Shown here piece after piece: positions 10,401-20,129 of a stretch of 64,000 nt of DNA. The notes under the pieces are model-generated. The model ran no database searches. It saw only the letters and a list, made by a program, of their open reading frames with translations, and was not told the origin of the DNA. Positions within the stretch are counted from its first letter, which is position 1. Every line of letters begins with the position of its first letter. Source of the stretch: Clusia tigrina (lineage: Eukaryota > Arthropoda > Insecta > Diptera > Clusiidae); assembly GCA_920105625.2 (NCBI GenBank), contig OV050032.1, positions 76,923,879 through 76,987,878 of the forward strand. The letters are read 5' to 3'. A program made the position numbers and the translations under genes.

Positions 10401-11037
10401 CCTACAATTAAGATGCACTACTGGGTATACTATATAAATGTTATTGGTATTTAGTTATTGTTATTTAGGTTTAAAATAAATATATTGTTTATTGTATGCA
10501 ACACAGATTGCAATACAAAAATTTAAAAAAAGAATAACAATCAATGTAGGTCAAAATGAATGAAGAAGCTCTCCGTATATGAAACCCGTGCATATGGCAA
10601 CTTGACCCACAAAGCCAAGATAACAACGTAAATTTTGGTTTGGATGCCTATTTAATTAGTTAAGTGATCGGAACAAAATGCTAGAGAAGGATTTAACTCT
10701 ATTACGCTTCGAAGCCGTAGAAAAGAACACGGAGTTATTTGATGATGCGTGCAAGATGAAAATGGCGAGTGAAGCTCAGCTGATACATATATGTTAATTA
10801 CTTAATATACTAGTTATTTATTCTATAATGTCAAAAAATCCATTCAATAAAATTCCTAATTTCTTTCTTTCTTTGACTCCTGATTATTGAAGTGATTGTT
10901 TGTCACAATATTATTTTTTTTAACTAATAAAAACATTAAAGTCTACCTGTACTCGTACATTTATCTCTTTTCGTTTTCATACACTAATATTGACCATATT
11001 TAGTAATTTATATATTAATGTATAACTTATGTTTCAG
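10401..11037. other. Unassigned AT-rich DNA upstream of cycle exon, likely intronic
   Basis: This includes the probable 3' end of the Jockey-like fragment and about 500 bases with no convincing gene. A short open stretch at about 10680-10795 (M-L-E-K-D-L-T-L-L) matches nothing I recognise. It ends in a polypyrimidine-poor but acceptable acceptor, TTTCAG at 11032-11037. Confidence 0.5.
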
Positions 11038-11461
11038 CGATGCTTCCTGTAAAAACGGATGTCCCACAAAGCTTATGTCGTATATGTCCAGGTGCTAGAC
11101 GTTCCTTTTTTTGTCGCATGAAATTGAAAGCGAACAGCAATCAAATTAAGGACGAGTCCGATACGTCATCTAGTTCACGTAGTTCGACAAATCGAAAATC
11201 AAAGATCGGTATTGATCACAAATATATGGTTATTCAGTGTACAGGCTACTTAAAATCTTGGACGCCTATTAAAGAAGATCAGATTGGAGATGGTGATGAA
11301 CAAATGACGAATCTTTCTTGTTTGGTGGCAATTGGGAGAATACCACCAAATGTACTCGAATCAAATATACCCTCATCGCTCGACAATCACCCTAATATCC
11401 GACATATACTTTTCATGTCGCGGCATTCAGTAGATGGGAAATTTCTTTTTATTGATCAAAG
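11038..11461 (+). CDS. cyc: cycle (BMAL1/ARNTL orthologue), penultimate coding exon
   Basis: CYCLE is the bHLH-PAS partner of CLOCK; the heterodimer binds E-boxes and drives period and timeless transcription in the nucleus. This exon encodes the linker after PAS-A (M-L-P-V-K-T-D-V-P and P-G-A-R-R-S-F-F-C-R-M-K), a Ser-rich stretch, V-I-Q-C-T-G-Y-L-K-S-W and the start of PAS-B (K-F-L-F-I-D-Q-R). It begins after TTTCAG at 11037, with two bases completing a split codon. It ends at the GTAAGA donor at 11462, in the middle of an Arg codon. No premature stop is present. The bHLH and PAS-A exons are not in the window, so they lie more than 11 kb upstream of this exon. Confidence 0.94.
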
Positions 11462-11523
11462 GTAAGATGTAACAACTAAATGTTAATATGATTGTAATTA
11501 ATTTCTTTTTTTAATTTAAAAAG
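11462..11523 (+). other. cyc: cycle last intron (62 bp)
   Basis: GTAAGATG donor and AAAAAG acceptor, 62 bp, AT-rich, phase 2. Splicing restores F-I-D-Q-R-A-T-L-V across the junction, the conserved PAS-B sequence. The acceptor follows an A-rich rather than a pyrimidine-rich stretch, but the Arg codon it completes supports it. Confidence 0.9.
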
Positions 11524-11785
11524 AGCTACTTTAGTGATTGGTTTCCTACCCCAAGAAATTTTAGGAACAAGCTTTTATGAATATTTCGATCATGAAGACA
11601 TACCTTCATTGGCAGAGTCTCATAAAATGGTACTACAACTTCCTGAAAAGGTGACTACACAAGTATACCGTTTTCGTTGTAAGGACAACAGCTTTATTCA
11701 GTTGCAGAGTGAATGGCGAGCATTTAAAAATCCATGGACAACTGATATTGAATATATAATCGCGAAAAATTCAGTATTTCTCTAA
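11524..11785 (+). CDS. cyc: cycle (BMAL1/ARNTL orthologue), terminal exon
   Basis: Encodes the rest of PAS-B: G-F-L-P-Q-E-I-L-G-T-S-F-Y-E-Y-F, the Q-V-Y-R-F-R-C-K-D core and W-R-A-F-K-N-P-W. It ends A-K-N-S-V-F-L followed by TAA at 11783-11785. The protein thus stops right after PAS-B and lacks the C-terminal transactivation region of vertebrate BMAL1 and of CYC in many insects. This is the Drosophila-type short CYC, in which CLOCK supplies activation. The exon is intact and under clear conservation, the only such host coding sequence I recognise in the window. Confidence 0.94.
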
Positions 11786-12473
11786 ATCGGTTAAATACTC
11801 GAATTTTATATATTATGTATATCTTTATGTATGGATGTGGGCAAAAGTTTTGACTCTATTGCGCATAATACAAATATAATGTCTTATATATGCATTTATA
11901 TAAAATTAATCTTGCCTTATTATCGTTCAATATAACTTTACAGTCTGAAATACATATATGTATATGGACATATTAAAACAATTTTCATGTGTACACACAT
12001 GAGAAAATTCAATTCGAAATTCCCAGAAACTTTTGCACACATCCAATGAAGTATTTGAAATAAATCAATTTGAGTGTATTTTTTGAGTAATTAGTAAATG
12101 TTGTAAGTATTCGATTCAAATTAATTCTATCGACATTTTATTTATACTTTTATTGTACACATTTTTTGCAATATAACCACCTCTCGTTACATCCGGCCCG
12201 CGTGCAATATAAGCAAGTCTACTTATTCGAGAAAAAATTAAGTTTAATAATTTTCACTCAAGTCAGTTCCCACTAAAAATTATGTAGGACTGCGGTATCA
12301 ATCTGTGTGAACAAGGATTTCGCGTTTCTTTTAATAGGTTTGTTCGCGTACATTTCCAGTACGAATTTGCAATAATCGAAATTCAAGAGAGTAAAGTGAG
12401 GTACACATTATCGAACATGCTTAACAGATTTGCTCAAATTACGCTTGCTTGCGAGTGTGACCACTCTTTTTCG
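11786..12473 (+). other. cycle 3' UTR and downstream AT-rich DNA
   Basis: AT-rich sequence after the cycle stop. AATAAA at about 12060-12065 is a candidate polyadenylation signal. A denser stretch at about 12180-12470 has no ORF that I recognise. Confidence 0.5.
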
Positions 12474-12868
12474 TCAGTCAACCCCAAACATTTTTGTGGT
12501 TGAGTGACAGTCTGCGGTTATATTGTTTTTTTTACTTCCGGTGTGCACTGTAAAACGAAATATTTGCAGAGTGAACATTTTTTGAAATACGACGTTTTCT
12601 CTGGGACATAACAAACCCAGAGTACAGGAAACAAAATCGTATGAATAATTACTAAATAGGGCGGAATTCGAAATGGTTGTCTTGACGATGGGAAAGAGGT
12701 GGAAAGCAAATCCAACAGATACATAAATGCCGGTTTGTTCACTGTAATATTGTTGAAATCTAAAAAAACATCCATAGGATTGCAATGATTCTTTAAATGC
12801 ATTCGAACTGCTAGTTCCTGAATAATTTCCTCTGCTTCACACAAAAGTCGTAGCGATATACCAAGCAT
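12474..12868 (-). CDS. Unidentified ORF, possible exon or gene fragment
   Basis: An open minus-strand frame of up to 116 codons (12518-12868), with a second overlapping frame at 12474-12785. The predicted peptide begins L-G-I-S-L-R-L-L-C-E-A-E-E-I-I-Q-E-L and then has hydrophobic patches (F-M-Y-L-L-D-L-L; I-H-T-I-L-F-P-V-L-W). I cannot name it. A faint resemblance to the C-terminal region of insect chemoreceptors is not enough for a call. A TTTTAG acceptor-like site lies just upstream (near 12900). It may be an exon of a neighbouring gene, a pseudogene or chance. Confidence 0.25.
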
Positions 12869-13254
12869 ATTTTAAAAATTTTGTATCTTTATGTTCTAAA
12901 ATATAAATATTTTAAATATTTATTAAACTTTTAACACTGCACTTTTATTTATAGCTGTAAAAATTTAAAATGGGTTCGTTTGAATTCGCTTCGCTGATTC
13001 GAAGTGAAATTTTATTCGGCTGAAATATTTAAAAGGAATTTATATTTCGGGCAAATAAAAAAATGCGAGGCGAATTATTTTCCATTCGGAACTCCCGATA
13101 AGGCCGAATGGAAATGTAACGACTCTTCTTTTTGCCGGGGTATCCTCAGCGGAGTCCAGGGATCTTACAGAATTAGATTTTTAACTTTATTTATTCTATT
13201 CTGAGTTACAAGAGATTCCTAGCGAGTCCTGAAACTCGCTTGACCAGTTGCTTG
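12869..13254. other. Unassigned AT-rich spacer
   Basis: No ORF or repeat of note. At 13115 a sequence TGTAACGACTC with a nearby AATAAA on the minus strand looks LTR-like but has no supported partner. Confidence 0.5.
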
Positions 13255-13545
13255 TGAGGTGACCGGACACGCGTGAATTGATATAGTTGAGGCGAGTACC
13301 GGAACACGCGTGACTTGCAAAGGATCTGAGGTGAGTGTCGGAACACGCGTGACTTGAGTAGTTGAGACGAGTACCGGAACACGCGTGACTAGCAAAGGAT
13401 CTGAGGTGAGTGCCGGAACACGCGTGATTAGCAAAGGATCTGAGGTGAGTGTCGGAACACACGTGACTAGCAAATGATCTGAGGTGAGTGCCGGAACACG
13501 CGTGACTCGAGATAACTACCGGAACACGCGTGACTAGCAAATAGT
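13255..13545. repeat. Minisatellite, 8 units with a CACGCGTG core
   Basis: Eight tandem units of about 30-39 bp. Most contain GGAACACGCGTGACT followed by AGCAAAGGATCTGAGGTGAG or a TAGTTGAGACGAG variant. The CACGCGTG core is an 8-bp palindrome; one unit reads CACACGTG instead, creating a canonical E-box CACGTG at 13460-13465. Unit sequence and length alternate between two types. The minus-strand ORFs over it only reflect the repeat being a multiple of three in places. Confidence 0.88.
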
Positions 13546-14200
13546 TGTGAGTTGAGTTTGAAGAACGAATGCCTAATTCCCCGCATTTTTTCCGACTTTA
13601 TATATTTTTTTTCGCCTACTGTTTTATAGTTTTTTGAGAGTGAAATCTGTCAGTGGGCAAATTCCATCTTCACACTCCTCCCTTACTTCGCGGTGGAAAA
13701 GACATGGCAATGGGCTGTCTTCGTCTCCTTGCTTCCTTTCCTTTTAATCTGGACAATGACTGGGGAGGTGAAGGTGTCTGTTTCTCCTGCTTGTTGTCGC
13801 TTCTTGGTGTACTTGATTCTAAGCTGGTTGTCCCTTGATCTGCCGACATGCCCATGCGGTATCTCTTGGTTGTTTGGCACTGGTGTTGAGCTTGTGGGAT
13901 GGTTGGAATATACCCTGATTCCCCTGATGTTATGCCGCCTTAACTGTTCGACTTTCTTCCGTGTGGGTATGCCCGCGTCCTTTTTCCAAGGCCTGTGTGT
14001 GTATTCTTGTGAGGTCCTCCTCCCAATGCTTTTGTGGGACTCATTGTTGGCTTCCGCGCTGCGTAGTCCGTAGCAAGTGAATTCGTTCGTGCTAGTTGTG
14101 TTCTTCCCTGGTGGTGCGTTCTCGCGAATGAGTTCGTTTTTTCTATGTCCTCCGTTATGTCTCTGTGGTTTACATTAATTATTGAAAATATATATATACT
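13546..14200. other. GC-richer block with repeat-like ORFs, unassigned
   Basis: Distinctly richer in G and C than its neighbours. The minus strand holds short open frames rich in Lys, Arg, Gln and Ser (13670-13880), and the + strand a 126-codon frame (13693-14073). Neither matches a family I know. Base composition and abrupt edges suggest a fragment of a mobile element, perhaps together with the adjacent minisatellite, but this is inference. Confidence 0.35.
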
Positions 14201-14589
14201 TCATGTCGTTAGGACAGCTTAAAAAGGTTATTACCTTAATGTCCTAAGATCAATTTGTAGAGATAAATAAATGAATAAAATAAATAAATAAATAAATATG
14301 TAAAACAACCTGAACAAATTTTAAACATAAGGAGAAAATTATTTAAATATAAAGGCATGTTCCTATAAATTCAGTCAAAGTTCCGAGTTGAATTTTTATA
14401 TTTAATTAGTTGCAGTGTTTCTAACGCTTCCGTGTAAGTTTCCTTTTTCCCAAGCGCAAGTACCAGAGAATTATTTGGTAATGTTCCGTTTGTGTACTAG
14501 AAGAGTTTTTAGGCTATTTGGGAACTATTAAAAAAAAACGCCTTTACTAATTAGTGAACCTATTGCTTGTTTGCGTTTTTTTGCCGAGG
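14201..14589. repeat. TAAA-type simple repeat and AT-rich spacer
   Basis: An imperfect palindrome (TAGGACAG near 14211, TGTCCTA near 14241) is followed by a run of AATAAATAAATAAATAAATA at about 14264-14297. That is consistent with the 3' end and tail of a + strand LINE, but no coding part is attached. The rest is unremarkable. Confidence 0.45.
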
Positions 14590-14942
14590 GCGGATACCAG
14601 AAAGGAGTAGGTAAAGACCATGAAATAGGCTTGGATCCACCTCCCTGTTCCCCGTCATGTATTTTATTTAAAGCAGCCTTCTTTCGCACATAACGCTTTT
14701 CGTCGGTCCAAACCTAATTAGAAAATAGATCTTTTATAATGGGGGACATATAGGATATACACTTTTTTACTTTCTACCACTCCACATTCACTATTAAACG
14801 GTGGGACTACACTGTTCAACTCCAGACTGAGCTGCTTCCAGAACTCGGTCACCCATTCATGTCTTTCTTTTATAAATCCTTTCACAATATCAGGGCTTTC
14901 TTGTACTCTACTTAGCAGCAGATCGCTTTTAAATTTTTTTTG
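14590..14942 (-). pseudogene. Myb/SANT-like DNA-binding domain fragment
   Basis: Minus-strand exons read E-F-W-K-Q-L-S-L-E-L-N-S-V, then after a 57-bp intron (14714-14770) V-W-T-D-E-K-R-Y-V-R-K-K-A-A-L-N-K-I, then G-G-G-S-K-P. This is the pattern of the Myb/SANT-like domain found in zeste-type regulators and in the second protein of Harbinger-like DNA transposons. The W-x-K-V-W-x-D core is only complete when the intron is removed, and a TAG sits where W-K-K would be expected. Probably a decayed domain; whether of host or transposon origin is unclear. Confidence 0.5.
14714..14770 (-). other. Putative 57-bp intron in the Myb/SANT-like fragment
   Basis: Donor GTAAAA and acceptor TTCTAATTAG in minus orientation. 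Joining the flanks places A-A-A against GTTTGGACC and restores the conserved K-V-W-T-D. This is a coherent but short piece of evidence. Confidence 0.45.
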
Positions 14943-15382
14943 TTGTTTTACTCCCGAAATTAAAGCAAAAAAATTTAAATTTCCCCTTTTGGCATTAAAA
15001 TAAAAATCTTACATTACGATGCTTTCTCGTTCGCATACAAAAACTAAATGAAAACTTTCACGATTAATGACGGAACATTCCACCCGAAGAAACTGTTTCC
15101 GATAAGCGGATTATTTTTTGGAAGATGCGAAATCTTATAGGCGAAATTATAATTATAATTATATAATATATAAATAAAATAGTTTTCTTTATATTCAGTA
15201 TGTTCACCAATCACACCAGGCGAACATAAATCGAAAACAGCATCACACTTCTCATTATCAACTGAAAATTGAAATTATTCTTCAGAATGCGCTATCTGCC
15301 AGAATTATAAATGTATAAATGTATGCACAGTACACACGTGCGTATACAGAATCCATCTTTGTTTTTGATACAAATACATAAT
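14943..15382. other. Unassigned AT-rich spacer
   Basis: AT-rich DNA between the Myb/SANT-like fragment and the Mag-like LTR. I see no gene or repeat in it. Confidence 0.5.
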
Positions 15383-15486
15383 TGTAGTGTATTACACCGG
15401 AGATTAATGAAACGCGTTCTTGCTAAGATTGAGTTCACTTTATGACTGCTTTAATATCTTCAATTGCTTATGGCTATTCTCTTACA
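15383..15486 (-). repeat. Mag-like 3' LTR (part shared with the 5' LTR)
   Basis: 104 bp nearly identical to 20130-20233, with TG...CA ends in element orientation. The sequence from 15487 to about 15559, up to a purine tract, may be the U3 part of the same LTR that is missing at the other end. Confidence 0.8.
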
Positions 15487-15802
15487 TTTCTTAATACTAG
15501 TATAGGGTTACCATGTTAATGGTTTAAGTAGACATGCCATATTGGCTAAATACCTAACGCGCTCCTCCTTGAGCTGTTGAAATATGAACATTTTTAATGT
15601 TAGAATGCTTACACAGATTTAGTACAATTCAATTTTATTTAATATTACAATATTTACAAGGATTTAGTTCAATTTATGTAATTCAGTATCATAGAACATA
15701 GATACGATTTCAAATAAATACAAAATCATAATTTTCTGTTACTTTTGATTACTTTGCCCTCGATTCTAGGCCTTAATTGTCTTATTCGTGGCTCTTCATC
15801 CA

Positions 15803-17233
15803 CTACCAAAGATTCATTGTTGCAGACTTGACCTGCTCATCGCTACCAAAGTCATCTTCTGCCTTCATTTCATCGTTAGTGTCAATTAACTCTTGGACGT
15901 CATTATCATTGTTGTTGTTACTGTTACTTTTACCTACACCACGTATTTGATCTAAGTGCCTCTTAATTTTTCTATTATTATCCGTGAGTGTACATATATA
16001 AGATTGCGTACCAATTTGTCCTTTGACAGTGGCTGGAGACCAGCTGGGTTTATTGGGATCTCTATAGTCACGCATAATGATATTTTGACCATCTTCAAGC
16101 TGTATATTGCGCCTACCTCTATGATTTTTGATACTCTTGTCTTGACTAGCTAAAATATTTTCTCTTACTAGTGGTGGTTTTAGGCTGCTAAAGCGAGTTT
16201 TTAAAGTTCTGCCAAAAAATAACTTTGCAGGTGACTCATTTGTGCTACAATGCTCAGTGTTACGATAGTATATCAAAAATCGATTCACAATTGTGTCCAA
16301 ATCCGTTTCTCTTTGATGTTTCAAATTTGCCAAAATAGATTTCTTTCCTGTTTTGACCAAATTTTCGGCTTGTCTATTTGTCGATGGATGCCCAGGAGCA
16401 GTATGGACGTGCCGTACCTTATTTTTAGACAAAAAATTTTTAAACTCACCGGATGTGAACTGACGCCCGTTGTCACTTACGACAACATCCACTAAACCAT
16501 ATCTACCGAAAAGTGTTCTCATAGCTTTAATTACAAATGATGAAGTAATTTCCTTAGTCAGCAATACTTCAATCCATTTGCTAAATGAATCTATAATAAC
16601 AAAAAGATATTGACCCTTAATTGGTCCGGCAAAGTCAATATGAATGTGGCTCCAAACTGAGTAAGTTGGTGCCCATGGAACTAAAATGCTCTTTTCAGGG
16701 CTTGCTTGCAGTTCCTGACAAGATTTACAGCTTCTTACTAAATCTTCAATGCGTTTATTTATTCCCGGCCACCAAACATAACTTCTTGCCAATGCCTTTG
16801 TTTTGACTATCCCAAAGTGTGATAAGTATAAATTTTGGACGATGGGCTCACGCAATTTCGTAGGAACTACTGTACGATAGCCCCACAAGATACATCCATA
16901 TTCAACCGAAAGTTCAGTTGACTTCTCACGAAACGCTGCATACTCATCACCTTTTAAACTATTCGATTGACCTCTATCAATAGCAATAACCACTTTAGAC
17001 AAGATTGGATCACGACGTGTCTCTTTAGTAATATCTCTGAAATCTAAATTCAAATAATTTTCTTTTTCAACAAAGTTTATATAATTAATTTCAGTACAAT
17101 CTTCTGAAGTTTTATGTTGTGGCATTCTTGACAAACTGTCTGCGTCATTTATTGAGCCTTTAACATGTTCGACACTATAATTAAAGCCAGATAAAATTAA
17201 TGCCCAGCGCAGCATACGCGCAGAAGCCATCAT
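15803..17233 (-). pseudogene. Mag-like pol: end of RNase H and integrase
   Basis: The longest intact frame of the element, 476 codons. Residues 1-40 are the end of RNase H (V-K-G-S-I-N-D-A-D-S-L-S-R). The integrase zinc-binding segment follows (S-H-F-G-I-V-K-T, then C169 and C172). The DD35E core has D200 (H-I-D-F-A-G-P), D254 (V-S-D-N-G-R-Q-F) and E290 (S-T-N-R-Q-A-E). The C-terminal tail is Asn/Asp-rich. Integrase inserts the linear cDNA into host DNA. All three catalytic acids are present, but upstream pol is broken, so expression as a polyprotein is unlikely. Confidence 0.9.
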
Positions 17234-17586
17234 AGGTAAGCCTTTGTGCTCCCCAAAAATAGTGAGAAGTGGTTTGTTTGCAAAACGAATCGATGTCTTA
17301 ATAAATATTGTTTTAATTTAATGACACAGAAAATTATTGCCAACGCTTCCTTTTCCAATGTACTGTAATTCATTTCAGTTTTTGATAGTGCTCTTGAAAC
17401 AAAAGCGATGGGTTTGACTGTATTCCTTGGACAAATGTGGGATAAAACACCAGCCACAGCAGTGTTACTTGTTGTTAACACAATTGGTAAATTGGGATTG
17501 AAATGAACTAAAATTTGTTCAGATGTTACGTCTCTCTTTAATGTTTCATATGCCTCTTGACACGACCTCGACCACTGAAATTTCAC
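17230..17586 (-). pseudogene. Mag-like pol: RNase H, N-terminal part
   Basis: The frame contains F-V-S-R-A-L-S-K-T-E-M-N-Y-S and L-E-K-E-A-L-A-I-I-F, the conserved RT/RNase H connection and RNase H motifs. The segment where a T-D-A or T-D-H Asp is expected reads L-Q-T-N-H-F, so one catalytic Asp is Asn here. It is shifted relative to the integrase frame at about 17232. Confidence 0.8.
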
Positions 17587-17839
17587 ACCTTTTTTTTAAT
17601 AAATTGTAAAGTGGAACCATCTTTTTAGCAAAATTCTCGATAAATTTTGAGTAGTAATTTAACATTCCAATTAGAGCTCTTAGCTCCGGAACATTTTTAG
17701 GAGTGGGTGCATTACATATTGCAGACGTTCGCTCTTCATTTTTAACTAGGCCATTCGCATCAATTGTAAATCCTAAATAGGAAATTTGCTGTTGAAAAAA
17801 TTTGCACTTATGTACATTTAGCTTCAGCCCAGCAGACTA

Positions 17840-18561
17840 ATTTGTTTAGAACCATCTTCAAGTTCTTGATATGATCATTTAGATCTTTACCAGTGACAGT
17901 TGTCATCTTGGTATACAACGACTCCTGGAATTTCCCTTAACAAGCTCTCTATGGTCTTTTGAAAAATGGCTGCTGCCGTTTTAATACCAAAAGGTAATCT
18001 TTTCATTTTAAAAGTCCCTATATGAGTGCTCCATGTACGAGTACACAAGAGTTGTGACTCTTCAGTTAACACTAATTGATTGTATGCATTCGCTAAATCT
18101 AGTTTAGTGAACAAGCAGCCACCCTGTAAAGAAGCAAAAATCTCATTAATCCGTGGAAGCGGATATTGGAAATCAATTAGGTACTTGTTGATTGTGACTT
18201 TATAGTCACCACACAAACGCAAATCAACATTAGGTTTTAAAATTGGAACTAATGGTGTGCCCCACTAAGAATGATCCACCTGTTCTAAGATACCATCATC
18301 AATTAATTGTGTTAGTTGACTTTCGACTTTATCTTTCCACGCAAGTGGCAACGGGCGTGGCTTAAAAAAAATGGGCTTAATATTTTCGGTAACTGATAAA
18401 GAAATTTCGGCACATATATACGTTCCCAACTGATTATTGAACATTTCGAAATACTGATTCTTAATTTCGTCTTCCAAAACATTTACATTAGTTATTTGAT
18501 TAACTGTTTTGGTTTGAGCCAGATCAAAACTGAACGCACGTAAAAATGTTCTTCCTAACAA
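17840..18561 (-). pseudogene. Mag-like pol: reverse transcriptase
   Basis: Frames 18265-18561 and 17887-18222 give RT in order: the fingers (D-G-I-L-E-Q-V-D-H-S), motif A (F-T-K-L-D-L-A-N-A-Y), motif B (L-P-F-G-I-K-T-A) and the catalytic box Y-Q-D-D near 17905, the variant typical of Mag/Kabuki-type elements. Breaks: a stop between the two frames near 18264 and a frameshift directly after Y-Q-D-D, with the thumb continuing in another frame (T-V-T-G-K-D-L-N-D-H). Confidence 0.82.
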
Positions 18562-18651
18562 TGGAGGATTATTCGTATCAGTAACAACAACAACAATATT
18601 TTTCTTAACACCTTTTTGTACACAAAATTTGCACCAAACTCACCAATAATC

Positions 18652-19023
18652 TTAATTTTCTCTCCAGTTGTAGTTGTTCTGACATATTTGCAAACGCTTT
18701 CTTATTTCATACTCGTCCAGAAATGACCTTGGCAACAAATTACAGGGTGCTCCAGTGTCACAAACTGCCTCCAACTGTACACCTTCAATTATTACTGGCA
18801 GTGTATAAAGATCCATCATATTATTATTAAAAATGCTACAAATAGAAAAATCAAAATCAAAATCTTTAAATTTATGTTCAGAATCTGATACGTAATTTAC
18901 ATTTTTCTCAGATTTGAATCTGCAAATGGAAGCCAAATGCCCAACTTTACCACAATAATGACATTTGCTATTTTTAAATTTACATGTGTTGGAGTCTGGT
19001 TTCTCCAACCACAATGATAACAT
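18652..19023 (-). pseudogene. Mag-like gag end and protease
   Basis: Contains a zinc knuckle C-H-Y-C-G-K-V-G-H-L-A-S-I-C and then the aspartic protease active-site motif V-C-D-T-G-A. The protease would mature the Gag-Pol polyprotein. The frame is shifted relative to both the upstream gag and the downstream RT. Confidence 0.8.
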
Positions 19024-19797
19024 GCCGTTTTCGTGTTCATGTTAGTGCTGAGGCCGCCTCTGCCGCTGCTATTACCACCACCTCTGCCGCTGCTACTACC
19101 ACCGCCTTTGCCGCTGCTACCACTGCCTCCTTTATTGCTACTGCTACTGTTATATTTGTTATACTTTTTCCCGTTGCACCTTTGTTGACCTTCATTATTA
19201 CTTTTGTTTTTTACATAATTTACTTCTTTTCCATCAACATCTTTTGATAAGTTCATCTTAGTTTCAAATATTAAGGCTTTTTTATATGCACTTAACAGGG
19301 TTAATTTTTCGTCTTCTTCGCACATTCGCTCGAACATTCTTTTTGGCAGACCCATTACAAACTGATTTAGCAAGAACGCCTCTAAGTTATCTCCAAAACC
19401 ACAATTTATTGCCAACTTTTTTGCCCGAGCATACCAGCTTGAAATATTTTCTTGCTTATGACATGCCGACTGATGAAATAATCTCCTTTCCTTGAATATT
19501 ATGGTTTGCGGTGTATATTGTGTTTTTAAAGTTTCACACAATTCCTTGTACGTTTTTTGTACTGGTGAAGCAGGACTGCATAAACAATGTAGCATGCTGT
19601 ATGCCTCGGAACCAATTGCTTTCAATAGAGTAGCTTTTTTTATTTTCTTCATTGCAGTTTATTTCTGCAAAATGAATTTCTAAACGCTCCTTCCACATTA
19701 GCCAATTATCATTATTCGGCGAAAATTCCGCTACGAATTTAGCCTGGGTATATGTGACAGCCACTGGATTAGAAACTTCTCTTTCTGTGTTAGGCAT
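18897..19797 (-). pseudogene. Mag-like gag
   Basis: ATG at 19797 (M-P-N-T-E-R-E-V). The frame breaks at an A-run near 19640 and continues at 18897-19652. The capsid-like region includes W-L-M-W-K-E-R-L-E-I-H-F and Y-K-E-L-C-E-T-L-K-T-Q-Y, and is followed by a long Gly/Ser-rich linker and a first C-Y-H-C-G knuckle. Gag would coat the RNA in virus-like particles. Two frameshifts inactivate it. Confidence 0.82.
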
Positions 19798-20115
19798 TTC
19801 AGTTTTTATAATTTTAAAAATTGTGGAATATTAAATTTTTACTTTTGTTCCAGCTTCTTTTTATTTTTGGTTCACTGTACTCGTATGTATGTACATACGT
19901 ATGTGTGTTTTTGTTTTTGTTTTTTTTTTTTTTGTTTTTTACAGTACTACTGTTGTGTCTTTAATTTTTATTTTACCGTTTCACGACTACTCAACACGTT
20001 TATTTCATGTAAATTTTACTTTAAACGATATTTATTTTTATTATACTATTTTCACAGCGTTCTGAGTTTGTTTTGTTGTTAAAACTTTTTTGTTTGTATA
20101 ATATTTATTTCTTAA

Positions 20116-20126
20116 CCTCGTCGCCA
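20116..20126 (-). promoter_or_regulatory. Primer-binding site, complementary to tRNA-Ser(GCU)
   Basis: In element orientation TGGCGACGAGG lies 3 nt inside the 5' LTR. It is complementary to the 3' end of tRNA-Ser(GCU), whose acceptor stem strand is CCTCGTC plus discriminator G and CCA. The 11-nt match and the position next to the LTR make this a normal minus-strand primer site. Serine primers are known for Mag-like elements. Confidence 0.75.
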
Positions 20127-20129
20127 ATA

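Noticed and set aside
10680..10795. Short ORF M-L-E-K-D-L-T-L-L upstream of cycle as a missing cycle exon
   Set aside because: It does not resemble bHLH or PAS-A sequence and lacks clear splice sites.
12518..12868. Chemoreceptor (gustatory-type) C-terminus
   Set aside because: Only a vague hydrophobic pattern; no conserved T-Y-L-V motif, so left as unidentified.
13255..13545. CRISPR-like spaced repeats
   Set aside because: Units are contiguous and eukaryotic in context; spacers do not vary independently. It is a minisatellite.
13115..14174. Possible solo LTR (TGTAACG ... GTTTACA) enclosing the minisatellite
   Set aside because: Ends look LTR-like but flanking bases GGAAA and TTAAT do not form a target duplication, and no second copy is in the window.
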